A stretch of 64,000 nt of DNA from Imhoffiella fuscus (GCF_042682685.1 NZ_JBHUHX010000021.1:62001-126000), one strand, 5' to 3'; counted from the stretch's first letter, positions 36,784-47,806 are shown. Made by a program: numbers and translations. The notes: generated by a model from the letters alone, not told the origin.

Positions 36784-37245
36784 TCAGTTGTTCTCGTTCT
36801 TAGTGCCTTGCGCCAGTCGGCTGAGCGCGGCGCGCAACGCCAGTGCGTATCCCTCGGCCCCGAGTCCGCAGATCACGCCCACGGCGATATCGGAAAAATA
36901 GGAGTGGGCGCGAAATGGCTCGCGAGCGTGCACGTTCGACAGGTGCACCTCGATGAAGGGGATCGCCACGGCAAGCAGAGCGTCGCGCAAGGCGACGCTG
37001 GTGTGGGTGAAGGCCGCCGGATTGATGATGATGAAATCTACTCCGCGCTGCGGGGCGCGATGGACCGCCTCGATCAGGATGTGCTCGGCGTTGCTCTGTA
37101 TGAATTCGAGTTCATGGCCCTCGGTCTGCGCGGTCGACTCCAGGAGATGCTGGATGTCCGCCAAGGTCGCGCGACCGTAGTGTCCCGGTTCCCGGGTGCC
37201 GAGCAGATTGAGGTTGGGTCCGTTGAGGACCAGGATCGAGGCCAT
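36784..37245 (-). CDS. aroQ: Type II 3-dehydroquinate dehydratase
   Basis: A protein of 153 residues. It dehydrates 3-dehydroquinate in the shikimate pathway and forms dodecamers. It has the N-terminal LVLNGPNLNLLGTREPGHYG with the catalytic Tyr, the substrate-binding INPAAFTHTSVALRDAL, and EVHLSNVHARE. The ATG at 37245 fits the family; the frame extends upstream without similarity. It is the first gene before accB-accC, as in many gammaproteobacteria. The 203 bases upstream of it show no other gene. Confidence 0.95.
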   Translation of the reverse strand: MASILVLNGPNLNLLGTREPGHYGRATLADIQHLLESTAQTEGHELEFIQSNAEHILIEAVHRAPQRGVDFIIINPAAFTHTSVALRDALLAVAIPFIEVHLSNVHAREPFRAHSYFSDIAVGVICGLGAEGYALALRAALSRLAQGTKNENN

Positions 37246-37448
37246 GGCGCCAATTGCCTTCCAGACGATGTCGATTTCGGGGCTTGCCGGTCCGGTCGGA
37301 ATCGGCGGCAAATCGCGTCGAATTGTGCTGATTTCCCCAGAAATTGTCCAGTCGTAGAGTGAGGGGCGATTCGGCGCCGATTGACTGGCTCAAGAGACCG
37401 GTCGACAGGGGCCGTTGATGCGTGAGCGCTGTCTACCCTGAACGTGCC

Positions 37449-38030
37449 TCAGTCGGCGCTGGCCGAGCGGCGGGCGGACGGGGCGACGAGGGTCGCGAGC
37501 TGTGTCTGCAGCTCGCTTTCGGTCATGGGACCGAGTTGGCTGAAGACCTTTCGGCCATGGCGGTCGAAGATGGCCGTGAAGGGTAGCCCTTCGAGCCGGT
37601 TGCCGAGCTTCTTGGAGAGTTCCACGGCCTGGAGGTCGGCGATGAGCACGGGGTAGTCGAGCGGATGTTCGGCGATGAATGCCCGGACGTCTTCGGCTCG
37701 GTCGACGGCGATGCCGACGAACTGAACCCCGGAGTCCTTGAGCGCCTTCTGGGCGCTGACAAAGAGCGGCAACTCTTCCAGGCAGGACGGGCACCAGGTG
37801 GCCCAGTAGTTCAGGACGATCACCTTTCCGGCCCAGGCATTGCTCGCGACCTCGCGCCCGTCGAGGTCGGTCAGACGAAAGTCCGGCAATGTATGGAGAC
37901 GGCTCTGGGTGCGGTCCGAGAGCCCTTCGACCAGCGGGGTTTCACCCAGCCATTTCTGCCCGAAGATGGCGGTACCGATGCTGATGCTGCCGGCGAGAAC
38001 GGTCACGAGAACGACCTTGAGCGGCTTCAT
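37449..38030 (-). CDS. TlpA/ResA-like thiol:disulfide oxidoreductase
   Basis: A protein of 193 residues with an N-terminal membrane anchor (about 5-25) and a periplasmic thioredoxin-like domain with the redox pair C80-x2-C83 in WATWCPSC, followed by the usual cis-Pro loop (EGLPFTAIF). It probably reduces periplasmic targets such as apocytochromes, using electrons from DsbD. Its ATG overlaps the stop of dsbD (ATGA), a strong hint that the two form a functional pair. Confidence 0.86.
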   Translation of the reverse strand: MKPLKVVLVTVLAGSISIGTAIFGQKWLGETPLVEGLSDRTQSRLHTLPDFRLTDLDGREVASNAWAGKVIVLNYWATWCPSCLEELPLFVSAQKALKDSGVQFVGIAVDRAEDVRAFIAEHPLDYPVLIADLQAVELSKKLGNRLEGLPFTAIFDRHGRKVFSQLGPMTESELQTQLATLVAPSARRSASAD

Positions 38031-40414
38031 GGCTGGATGCTCTTGAGATGCTTGGCGAAATCCTCGGCAGGCTTGAAGCCCACCACTCTCATCCCGGTTT
38101 GCTCGGCCCCGTTGGGATCGAAGAAGAGGATGGCCGGTGGTCCCGGGATGCCGAATCGTTCCTGTATCAATGCGCGATCGGCTGCGTCGTTGGCGGTGAC
38201 GTCGGCCTGAAGCAGGTTGAAGCGGGACATCTCGGCCATCACGGCCGGATCGCTGAAGGTGTAGCGCTCCATTTCTTTGCAGGAGACGCACCAGTCGGCA
38301 TAGAAATCCAGCATGGTCGGGCGGTCCGCTGCCCGTGCCTCGGCCAGCGCGCGCTCCAGGTCGTCCGTGGTCTTGATGCGCTGGAAGGCGGTGTGCTCGG
38401 CGATCTGTGCCGGTATCCCCGTCATGAGTCCGCGCAGCGGCTGCACGGTGTCCTTGCCCCCGGCGGCGGCCCCCACCAGCATGAGCACGCCATAGACGAG
38501 CAGGGCGACGCCGAACCCCTTCCAGAGTTTGCTCCAGCCGCTGCTGTCGTGCGGCAGTTGGCTGAGCGCGCCGAGATAGACTGCCGAGCAGATGGCCAAC
38601 AGCCCCCAGAGCAGCATGGCGACGGCGGGCGGCAGGATGCGTTCGAGCAGCAGGATGGCGACGCCGAGCAGGGCGACGCCGAAGACGGCCTTGACCGCGT
38701 CCATCCAGACCCCGGCGCGCGGCAGCAGCTTGCCGGCCGAGGTGCCGATGACGATGAGTGGTGCGCCCATCCCTAAGCTGAGCGCGAACAAGGCGAGCCC
38801 GCCGAGCAGCGCGTCGCCTGTTTGGCTGATGTAGATGAGTGCGCCGAACAGCGGCGGCGCCACGCAGGGGCCGACGATGAGGGCCGAGAGCAGGCCCATG
38901 ATGGCGACGCCGATGAGGGTGCCGCCCTGCTGGCGGTTGCTGAGCGTGGCCAGCCGGGTCTGTAGGCTCGACGGCAACTGCAGATCGTAGAAGCCGAACA
39001 TGGAGAGTGCGAGCAGCACGAACACCAGCGCGAAGGCGGAGAGGATCCAGGGGTTCTGGAACAGCACCTGGAGGTTGGCGCCGAACAGTCCGGCCAGGAC
39101 GCCCGCGAGCGTATAGGTCAAGGCCATTGCCAGGACATAGACCAGCGACAGGATGAAGGCCTTGCGGGTGGTGATGCGCGCCCCCTGGCCGGCGATGATG
39201 CCCGAGAGGATGGGGATCATGGGAAAGATGCAAGGCGTGAAGGCGAGCAGCAGCCCGAAGCCGAAGAAGGCGGCGATGATGACCCAGAGACTGCCTCCGG
39301 CGAGGACGGCGGCGATCCGGTCCTGTTCGGCGACCGGGAGGCTGTCGCTCGGCTCGGGCGCGCTGGGTGCGGCTGTGCGAGTGGTGGCGGTTGGCGCCGA
39401 TGCCGTCGTGCTGGCCGCTGGCAGGTCGAGGCGGACCTGCTGGGTTTGGGGCGGATAGCAGACGCCGAGTTCGGCGCAGCCTTGATACTTGACGACCAGT
39501 GTGATCTCGGTTGGCTCGAGCGTGTCGCGCAACAGAGGCAGCGTCAGGTCGATACGGTCGTGATAGACCTGGATGTCGCCCAGGCTTCCGTCCGGAAGCA
39601 CGGCGTCGCGTTTGGTCTCGCCCTGCGGCAGCTCGAAGCTCCCGAGCCGGACGCCGTCTTCGTCCTCCAGGGCGACCTGGACCAGATGTCGATAGAGATA
39701 GGTCTCGGGGGCGATGTCCCAGGTCAGTTGCAGCCGGTCGGGCGCGGCGACCTCGGCCTGGAAGCGGAAGGCCTCCTCGACGGTCGGCAGCGCGCCTTCG
39801 CGCGCGACGCCGAAGGCGTCGTTCAGCCCAAGCGTGCTGGCGGCCGAGGGCTTGCTCGTTTGAGTGGGGGGCGGCGTCGCGGTTTGCGTCGCGGCCATGG
39901 GCGGCATCTCGACCGAGAGCGTCTGGCGGTGCGGCGGATAGCAGAGTCCCGCCTCCGCGCAGCCCTGAGAGGTCAGCTTTAGGTCGAGCCGATTGCCTGC
40001 GCCCGGATCGCGTGTGACCGGGACTCGGGCGCTGATCGTTTCGTGGTAGATAGGGACGGCGCCGAAGAACTCGTCCTGCTTGATCTCGGCCTCCGGGAGC
40101 TGCGGTTGGCCCAGCGCGATGCCGACGGTGTCGGTGTCGACGCGGAATTTGCTCTGGTAGAGGTAATAGCCCTCGGCGATGTCCCAGCGGATCCGGACGG
40201 CATTAGGTCCGTCCGCCCGGGCCGAGACCTTGAACGCCTGGTCGGGCTGAAGGAACTCCGGGTCGGCGAGTGCGGTTCGCCCCAGCATCAATGCCATCAG
40301 CGCCACAGCCAGCAGCAGGAGCGGAATCCGGTTCCATATGAGTGCAGGGGCGGGCAGGGAAGGGGCTGCGTGAGCGTCGGAATGTCTGCGGCGTGCGTTC
40401 AGGATGTTGTGCAT
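38027..40414 (-). CDS. dsbD: Thiol:disulfide interchange protein DsbD with two alpha domains
   Basis: A protein of 795 residues, about 230 longer than E. coli DsbD. After a signal peptide come two DsbD-alpha-like domains (about 51-170 with C152/C158, and about 205-332 with C313/C319, both in QGCAE.G.CYPP). Next is the eight-helix beta domain with the redox cysteines in FTPC (C395) and VGPC, and then the C-terminal thioredoxin-like gamma domain with DWCVSCK. DsbD carries electrons from cytoplasmic thioredoxin to periplasmic thiols. The duplication of the alpha domain is unusual. Its start overlaps the end of cutA by 16 bases. Confidence 0.92.
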   Translation of the reverse strand: MHNILNARRRHSDAHAAPSLPAPALIWNRIPLLLLAVALMALMLGRTALADPEFLQPDQAFKVSARADGPNAVRIRWDIAEGYYLYQSKFRVDTDTVGIALGQPQLPEAEIKQDEFFGAVPIYHETISARVPVTRDPGAGNRLDLKLTSQGCAEAGLCYPPHRQTLSVEMPPMAATQTATPPPTQTSKPSAASTLGLNDAFGVAREGALPTVEEAFRFQAEVAAPDRLQLTWDIAPETYLYRHLVQVALEDEDGVRLGSFELPQGETKRDAVLPDGSLGDIQVYHDRIDLTLPLLRDTLEPTEITLVVKYQGCAELGVCYPPQTQQVRLDLPAASTTASAPTATTRTAAPSAPEPSDSLPVAEQDRIAAVLAGGSLWVIIAAFFGFGLLLAFTPCIFPMIPILSGIIAGQGARITTRKAFILSLVYVLAMALTYTLAGVLAGLFGANLQVLFQNPWILSAFALVFVLLALSMFGFYDLQLPSSLQTRLATLSNRQQGGTLIGVAIMGLLSALIVGPCVAPPLFGALIYISQTGDALLGGLALFALSLGMGAPLIVIGTSAGKLLPRAGVWMDAVKAVFGVALLGVAILLLERILPPAVAMLLWGLLAICSAVYLGALSQLPHDSSGWSKLWKGFGVALLVYGVLMLVGAAAGGKDTVQPLRGLMTGIPAQIAEHTAFQRIKTTDDLERALAEARAADRPTMLDFYADWCVSCKEMERYTFSDPAVMAEMSRFNLLQADVTANDAADRALIQERFGIPGPPAILFFDPNGAEQTGMRVVGFKPAEDFAKHLKSIQP

Positions 40415-40722
40415 GAATCTACCCAGCTCAGATAGTCGGAGAGTCCTTCCGTGATCGGGACGGCGATGATCTCGGGTACCTCGTAGGGATGCAACTCGCG
40501 CAGCCGTGCGGTCAGCTCCTCGATCCGTCCGCAGGAGGTCTTGATGAGCATCTGCGTTTCGGTGTCCTGCTGAATCGCATCCTCCCAGCGGTAGACGGAG
40601 GTGGCGCCGGGAAGCAGGCTGACGCAGGCGGCGAGCCGTTCCTCGACCAGTCGCTCGGCCAGTGTCCGCGCCGTTTCCGGGTCGGGACAGGTGCAGAGCA
40701 TCAGGCGATGTCGTGAGTGCAT
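40399..40722 (-). CDS. cutA: Divalent-cation tolerance protein CutA
   Basis: A protein of 107 residues with the CutA1 ferredoxin-like trimer pattern: LCTCPDPETARTLAERLVEERLAACVSLLPG, then a YRWE segment and LIKTS, and LHPYEVPEIIAVPI. The family has been linked to metal tolerance, but its exact role is unclear. Upstream of dsbD (cutA-dsbD) is the conserved location in gammaproteobacteria. Confidence 0.94.
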   Translation of the reverse strand: MHSRHRLMLCTCPDPETARTLAERLVEERLAACVSLLPGATSVYRWEDAIQQDTETQMLIKTSCGRIEELTARLRELHPYEVPEIIAVPITEGLSDYLSWVDSCTTS

Positions 40723-41004
40723 GGGCCGGGAGCCTCCTTCGGGTCGCTGTCGGTGGGCGCTGGACTGCCGCCTGTTCGGATGAGTCGAGAATCGACCTGG
40801 GCTTTGATGGCGATCACCGCGCGAGGTTTCGTTGCGAGACGACGGCCCTTGGACTTTATCAGGCCGGATGGGTATGGTTCGGCCTAAATCCTGTGTCGGG
40901 TCGACCCCGATCTCCGTCGCCGAGGGTTGGGAACGGTTTCGGACGGATCGACTCTGAAGGGACGGCGGCCTCCACGGCCGAATCCATCGTTTAGAGAGAC
41001 ATTC

Positions 41005-41430
41005 ATGCCGCTCATCATCCTAGCCTTGTTCATCGGTTTGCCGCTGATCGAGCTCTACTTTCTGATTCAGGTCGGCGGCGAGATCGGGGCGCTGCCCACG
41101 ATCGCGCTGTCCATTCTGACCGCCATCATCGGTACCTGGCTGGTACGTCTCCAGGGCTTCGGTCTGTTGCTTCGCGTGCGCGAAATGATGGACCGGGGCG
41201 AGGTGCCGGCGCTCGAGGTCATGGACGGCGCACTCATTCTGGCCGCTGGTCTCTTCCTCTTGCTGCCGGGCTTTATGACCGACGCCCTCGGTTTCCTTCT
41301 GCTCGTGCCGCCCTTGCGTCGCTGGGTGATCGCCCGTTTCGTTCGGGTAGCTCCAGCCCCCCGCTACCCAGGACCGGGCCCCGATCGGGGGCCGCGCGTC
41401 ATCGAGGGCGATTATCGCCGCGAGGACTGA
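41005..41430 (+). CDS. fxsA: FxsA-family cytoplasmic membrane protein
   Basis: A protein of 141 residues with membrane segments at about 1-22, 30-45 and 73-105, containing the family's PLIELYFLIQVGGEIGALPTI and LPGFMTDALGF, and a basic Pro-rich tail. FxsA (YtzA) affects exclusion of phage T7 by F plasmids; its native role is unknown. The ATG at 41005 starts directly with the first helix. Its position upstream of groESL is common in gammaproteobacteria. Confidence 0.9.
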   Translation: MPLIILALFIGLPLIELYFLIQVGGEIGALPTIALSILTAIIGTWLVRLQGFGLLLRVREMMDRGEVPALEVMDGALILAAGLFLLLPGFMTDALGFLLLVPPLRRWVIARFVRVAPAPRYPGPGPDRGPRVIEGDYRRED

Positions 41431-41452
41431 TGCTTCGCGTCTGATGCCTGTT

Positions 41453-41475
41453 GAGCCGCCGAGTGCGGGCGGCTC
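41453..41475 (+). repeat. Stem-loop downstream of fxsA
   Basis: GAGCCGCC (41453-41460) pairs with GGCGGCTC (41468-41475). Only a weak T content follows. It probably ends or attenuates the fxsA transcript before the groESL promoter. Confidence 0.5.
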
Positions 41476-41614
41476 CCTCGTCTTGGATTCACGGCGGTTT
41501 TCCGTCGACGTCGATGTCGGTGGGTCGTTTCTTGGTGCGTGCCGTGCCGTTGCTCCTTTCCGATTTTCCATGCCGGTTTCTGCAAGTCCCTCGACCTGCC
41601 TGTCGACTCAAGCC

Positions 41615-41642
41615 TTGACACCTGAAGATTTCGCTCTACCAT
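41615..41642 (+). promoter_or_regulatory. Probable groESL promoter
   Basis: A perfect -35 hexamer TTGACA (41615-41620) is followed after 16 bases by TACCAT (41637-41642), a fair -10 box. The preceding C makes CTTGACA and the -10 region contains CCATT, so a heat-shock sigma contribution is also conceivable. The CIRCE operator begins immediately after, where it would block initiation. Confidence 0.65.
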
Positions 41643-41668
41643 TAGCACTCGTTTCAGGTGAGTGCTAA
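41642..41668 (+). promoter_or_regulatory. CIRCE element (HrcA operator)
   Basis: This is the exact consensus TTAGCACTC-N9-GAGTGCTAA: left arm 41642-41650, spacer 41651-41659, right arm 41660-41668. CIRCE is the binding site of the heat-shock repressor HrcA. It lies 73 bases upstream of the groES start. No hrcA gene is in the window. Confidence 0.96.
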
Positions 41669-41741
41669 CAAGGTCGGGCCACGAAGTCTTAATCCTGGGC
41701 ACCCATACCAACCACTTCTCAACGCTACGAGGAGATCCAAC

Positions 41742-42032
41742 ATGAATATCCGTCCTTTGCATGATCGCGTCGTCGTCCGTCGCATGGAAGAGGAGCGCAC
41801 GACCGCTGCTGGCATCGTGATCCCCGATTCGGCAACCGAGAAGCCGATTCAGGGCGAGATCATCGCCGTCGGCAAGGGCAAGATCCTTGAGAGCGGCGAG
41901 GCCCGTCCCCTCGACGTCAAGGTCGGCGATCGTGTCCTCTTCGGAAAATATTCCGGCACCGAGGTCAAGCTCGACGGCCAGGAATTCCTGGTCATGCGTG
42001 AAGAAGACATCATGGGCGTCGTCGAGGGCTGA
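41742..42032 (+). CDS. groES: Co-chaperonin GroES
   Basis: A protein of 96 residues starting MNIRPLHDRVVVRR, with the mobile-loop segment EERTTAAGIVIPDSA and the KYSGTEVKLDG end. It caps the GroEL cavity. The AGGAG before the ATG at 41742 decides this start over an upstream frame extension. groEL follows after 65 bases. Confidence 0.97.
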   Translation: MNIRPLHDRVVVRRMEEERTTAAGIVIPDSATEKPIQGEIIAVGKGKILESGEARPLDVKVGDRVLFGKYSGTEVKLDGQEFLVMREEDIMGVVEG

Positions 42033-42097
42033 AGCCCTCCGCCCGGTCTGACATTCACCGACCCACTAATAACGAATCCAATCGAGGAATTTAGAGA

Positions 42098-43750
<1,653 letters not shown>

Positions 43751-43775
43751 GCCCAGGTCTCTCGGCCTGAAGTCG

Positions 43776-43803
43776 AAAAGCCCCGCCTCGGCGGGGCTTT
43801 TTT
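43776..43803 (+). terminator. Rho-independent terminator after groEL
   Basis: GCCCCGC (43780-43786) pairs with GCGGGGC (43791-43797) around CTCG, extended by A/T pairs on both sides, with a T-run from 43798. Confidence 0.93.
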
Positions 43804-43947
43804 CGTTTGAATGTTGGCGGCGATCGAGCGCTCTGAGTCACTTTACCGAGACCTCTGCGGCTCGGGCGCTTTGTTCGAACCCTATAATGGCTCGATCGCG
43901 TTTCCTGGTTCGATATCCGCCGCGCAGTCGTGCCGCGAGGAGGTGTC

Positions 43948-44859
43948 TTGGATTGCTCTGCCTTGAATGCCGCGTTCGGCATCCCCGGTACGCTACGCTT
44001 CGCCGAGGGGCGGGGCGGTTTGACGATGATCGAGATCGCCAATCCGCTGGCGACGGCGACGCTCACGACCCAGGGCGGACAGCTGCTGGCCTACCGTCCG
44101 AGGACGGCGAGGGACGATCTGCTGTTCGTCGGCGAGCGCGCCCATCGCTCTCCAGGGCTGGAGATCAAGGGCGGCGTGCCCATCTGCTGGCCCTGGTTCG
44201 GTCGCGATCCGGCGGATCCCGGACGGGTCATCCATGGGTTCGCCCGTCTGTTCGAGTGGTCGCCGACGCTCTGCGAGACGTGCGCGGATGGATCGACCCG
44301 AGTCCGGATGCAGCTCGTCTCGGACGAGCGCACGCGCTCGGCTTGGCCGCATGAGGTCGCGTTGGAGGTGGAGATCCGGGTCGGGACGACGCTCTCGGTC
44401 GCTCTGACCACGCGCAATCTCGACGCCTCGGTGCTGCACATCACCCAGGGGCTGCATGCCTATTTCAGGATTGGCGATCTGGCGCGGCTGCGGGTCGAGG
44501 GTCTGGACGGCTGTTCCTATCTGGACTATGCGGCCGATGCGCGGGAGCGGGTTGTCGTCCAAGTCGGCGACCTGGGTGTGGCTGGCGAGGTCAATCGCAT
44601 CTATGAGTCCGTGCCATCGCGTCTGAGTATCCTGGATCCTGGGCTCGGGCGGCGTATCTGGATCCAGGGGTACAACAGCCGTACCTGCGTGGTTTGGAAT
44701 CCCTGGATCGAATCGGCGCGCGCCATGGAGGATCTGGACGATGACGACTACAGGCGTTTCATCTGTGTCGAGACGGTCAATGCCGCGTCCGAGGTGATCG
44801 AGATTCCACCCGGGGGCGAGTTCACACTGGCCGCCGACTACCGCATCGAGGAGCTCTGA
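43948..44859 (+). CDS. D-hexose-6-phosphate mutarotase (YeaD-like aldose epimerase family)
   Basis: A protein of 303 residues from this start. It has the beta-sandwich mutarotase pattern with GGQLLAYRP, the conserved GGVPICWPWFG, HGFAR, and the catalytic segment HITQGLHAYFRI. It interconverts alpha and beta anomers of hexose 6-phosphates. The start is uncertain. An excellent ribosome-binding site GAGGAGGTG ends two bases before TTG at 43948, so I chose this codon. A GTG at 43930 precedes that site, and an ATG at 44026 would cut conserved sequence (FGIPG). Confidence 0.85.
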   Translation: MDCSALNAAFGIPGTLRFAEGRGGLTMIEIANPLATATLTTQGGQLLAYRPRTARDDLLFVGERAHRSPGLEIKGGVPICWPWFGRDPADPGRVIHGFARLFEWSPTLCETCADGSTRVRMQLVSDERTRSAWPHEVALEVEIRVGTTLSVALTTRNLDASVLHITQGLHAYFRIGDLARLRVEGLDGCSYLDYAADARERVVVQVGDLGVAGEVNRIYESVPSRLSILDPGLGRRIWIQGYNSRTCVVWNPWIESARAMEDLDDDDYRRFICVETVNAASEVIEIPPGGEFTLAADYRIEEL

Positions 44860-44861
44860 AG

Positions 44862-47741
44862 ATGTCCAGCAACGAGACCAATCCAGTCGATCCGGCAATG
44901 GAGTCCCATTGGCGCGATTGGCTGGCCTGGGCCGATGAAAATGGCGTCATGGTGCCCGCAGACGCCGACTTCGTTCGGATCCGTGCGCGGGTGTGGGATG
45001 CGAGCGAGTACGTTGCCGTCTCGGTGCTACGTCATCCCGAGGAATTCGCCGAACTGATCGCGAGCGGTGATCTGGCGCGTCCCTACGAGGCGGGCGATCT
45101 GGATGCGCGTCTGGCGGCGGCCCTGGTCGAAGTCGAGACTGAGCCGGCCCTGCACAAGGCGCTGCGGCTGTTCCGGCGTCGCGAGATGGTTCGTATCATC
45201 TGGCGCGACATCGGCCGGCTGGCGCCCCTCGCGGAGACGCTGGAGGACCTGTCCGAACTGGCCGATGTCTGCATCCGTCGCACACTGGATCTGCTCCACG
45301 ACTGGACCTGCGCGGAGCTCGGGACTCCGCGCGATCCAGAGGGGCGGGCGCTGCGGATGGTCGTGCTGGGCATGGGCAAATTGGGCGCGCGCGAGCTCAA
45401 TCTCAGCTCGGACATCGATCTCATCTTCGCCTTTGCCCACGGTGGCGAGGTCGAGGGCGGTCCGCGTGTCTTGAGCAACGAGCAGTTCTTCGTGCGATTG
45501 GGTCAGCGTCTGGTCCAGGCGCTGGCGACCAAGACCATCGACGGCTTCGTCTTCCGTGTCGATACGCGTCTGCGCCCGTTCGGAGAGGTCGGCCCGCTGG
45601 CCATGAGCTTCCAGGCGATGGAGGATTACTACCAGTCCCAGGCGCGCGAGTGGGAACGCTATGCCATGATCAAGGCGCGTGCGGTGGCGGGCGACCCGGA
45701 CGATGTGGACGCTCTCATGGGGATGCTGCGGCCCTTCGTCTATCGGCGCTATCTGGATTTCGGGGCCTTCGAGTCCTTGCGCGATCTCAAGCAGATGATC
45801 GTCAAGGAACTCCATCGGCGTGGCATGGAGGGCAACATCAAGCTCGGGCCGGGCGGTATCCGCGAGATCGAATTCATCGGTCAGGCGTTCCAGCTGGTGC
45901 GCGGCGGTCGCGACGCGGATCTCCAGGTGCGACCTATTCTCCAGGTGCTCGCCCTGCTGGCCGAGCGTGAGCTGATGCCGACCGAGGCGGTCGCCCAGCT
46001 CGACGCGGCCTATGGTTTTCTGCGTCTGGTCGAGAACCGCCTCCAGGCCCATCGCGACAAGCAGACCCATACGCTGCCGGAGGACGATCTGGGTCAGGCG
46101 CGTCTTGCCCGCTCCATGGGCTTCTCCGACTGGGCCGCGTTCGCGGCGGTTCTGGAGGAGCACCGCCGTTTGGTGCAGGGGCATTTCGATCATGTCTTCG
46201 CCGCGCCCGTGAAGGAGCCGGACAGAGGCGGTTCCGCCTGGGTGGCGCTCTGGAACGGCGATCAGGACGAGACGCGGGAGCTGTCGATTCTGGAGGACGC
46301 CGGATTCGTCGATCCGGCGGCGGCGCGCACTCGGATCGAGCACTTTCGCGACGGCACGGCACGCAAGGGGTTGAGCAGTCGCGGCCGCGATCGTCTCGCC
46401 CAGCTGATGCCGCAGGTGCTGCGGATCGTCGCCGGATGCGATCAGCCCGATGCCGCGCTGGGTCGCGTGCTGCTGGTGCTGGAGGCGGTGGCGCGCCGGA
46501 CCGCCTATCTGGCGATGATGATCGAGCATCCCAGCATCCTCTCGCAGCTTGCGCGTCTCGCCAGCATGAGCCCCTGGTTCACCGACAAGATTCAGCATCA
46601 TCCGTTGCTGCTCGACGAACTGATCGACCCGCGCCGTCTCTACGCGCCGCTGCGCCGCGATGAGCTGGAATCCGAACTCGACGCCTTGCTCGCCCATGTC
46701 GACGCGGAGGACCTGGAACAGCAGATGGAACGTCTGCATCAGTTCGCCCAGGGCAACATGCTGCGTGTGGCGGCGGCCGATCTGACCGAGGTCATTCCGC
46801 TGATGGTGGTGAGCGACTATCTCACCGAAATTGCGGAGGTGGCGGTCGGGCGCGTGCTGGAGCAGGCCTATACGCATCTGAGCGCTCGCCATGGCCATCC
46901 GACGTCCATTCTCGGCGAGACGACGGGGTTCCTGGTTCTGGGTTACGGCAAGCTCGGCGGGATCGAGCTCGGGTATGGGTCCGATCTGGATCTGGTGTTT
47001 CTGCATGGCACCGAGTCGATCAACGCCATGACCGACGGGCCAAAAGAGATCAGCAACGAGCAGTTCTATGCCCGGCTCGGTCAGCGCATGATTCACATGA
47101 TGACCACCCAAACGGCCTCAGGGGCTCTCTACGAGGTCGACATGCGTCTGCGTCCCGACGGCGCCAAGGGCATGCTGGTGCGCTCGATCGGATCATTCGC
47201 CGCCTATCAGGCGTCGGAGGCCTGGACCTGGGAGCATCAGGCGCTGATCCGAGCGCGTCCGGTGGCGGGCGATCCGGCGCTGATGCTGCGCTTCGCCGAG
47301 GTGCGTCGCGCGATCCTCTGTCGCGAGCGCGACCCGGAGCGGCTGCGCATCGAGGTGCGCGACATGCGCGCCAAGATGCGTACCACTCTCGACAAGACCC
47401 GCGACGGCCGGTTCGATCTCAAACAGGGCGCTGGCGGTATTGCGGACATCGAGTTTATGGTTCAATACGCTGTCCTGCGTTGGGCGGCGGCGTACCCAGC
47501 GCTTGTGGACTGGACCGACAATATCCGTTTGTTGGAAACCCTGGCGCGGCTCGATCTGTTGCCGGGGCAGGCCGCCGAAGATCTCGCCGAGGCTTACAAG
47601 GCACTGCGCGCGACCTATCATCGGGGCGCGCTGCAGGAGCAGCCCAAGACCATCCCCGTCGACCAACTGCTGGCCGAACGCGAGCGGGTCCGAACCCTAT
47701 GGCATGATCTGATGGAAGACGGATCGGTACTGGACGCGTGA
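44862..47741 (+). CDS. glnE: Bifunctional glutamine synthetase adenylyltransferase/deadenylase
   Basis: A protein of 959 residues with two nucleotidyltransferase domains: GMGKLGARELNLSSDIDLIF in the N-terminal deadenylating half, and GYGKLGGIELGYGSDLDLVF in the C-terminal adenylylating half. Each is followed by a helical GlnD-like domain. It tunes glutamine synthetase to nitrogen supply, with PII as a partner. The ATG lies two bases after the mutarotase stop. Confidence 0.96.
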   Translation: MSSNETNPVDPAMESHWRDWLAWADENGVMVPADADFVRIRARVWDASEYVAVSVLRHPEEFAELIASGDLARPYEAGDLDARLAAALVEVETEPALHKALRLFRRREMVRIIWRDIGRLAPLAETLEDLSELADVCIRRTLDLLHDWTCAELGTPRDPEGRALRMVVLGMGKLGARELNLSSDIDLIFAFAHGGEVEGGPRVLSNEQFFVRLGQRLVQALATKTIDGFVFRVDTRLRPFGEVGPLAMSFQAMEDYYQSQAREWERYAMIKARAVAGDPDDVDALMGMLRPFVYRRYLDFGAFESLRDLKQMIVKELHRRGMEGNIKLGPGGIREIEFIGQAFQLVRGGRDADLQVRPILQVLALLAERELMPTEAVAQLDAAYGFLRLVENRLQAHRDKQTHTLPEDDLGQARLARSMGFSDWAAFAAVLEEHRRLVQGHFDHVFAAPVKEPDRGGSAWVALWNGDQDETRELSILEDAGFVDPAAARTRIEHFRDGTARKGLSSRGRDRLAQLMPQVLRIVAGCDQPDAALGRVLLVLEAVARRTAYLAMMIEHPSILSQLARLASMSPWFTDKIQHHPLLLDELIDPRRLYAPLRRDELESELDALLAHVDAEDLEQQMERLHQFAQGNMLRVAAADLTEVIPLMVVSDYLTEIAEVAVGRVLEQAYTHLSARHGHPTSILGETTGFLVLGYGKLGGIELGYGSDLDLVFLHGTESINAMTDGPKEISNEQFYARLGQRMIHMMTTQTASGALYEVDMRLRPDGAKGMLVRSIGSFAAYQASEAWTWEHQALIRARPVAGDPALMLRFAEVRRAILCRERDPERLRIEVRDMRAKMRTTLDKTRDGRFDLKQGAGGIADIEFMVQYAVLRWAAAYPALVDWTDNIRLLETLARLDLLPGQAAEDLAEAYKALRATYHRGALQEQPKTIPVDQLLAERERVRTLWHDLMEDGSVLDA

Positions 47742-47806
47742 CTGCGCCGCAGAACCTCTCGAAATTATCGAGCCCGAGAGTGACTCGGGCAAAGTGGAGT
47801 TGAACA

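Noticed and set aside
45027..47111. A 694-codon open frame on the minus strand
   Set aside because: It is fully antisense to glnE, whose motifs are unmistakable; no ribosome-binding site or recognisable domain.
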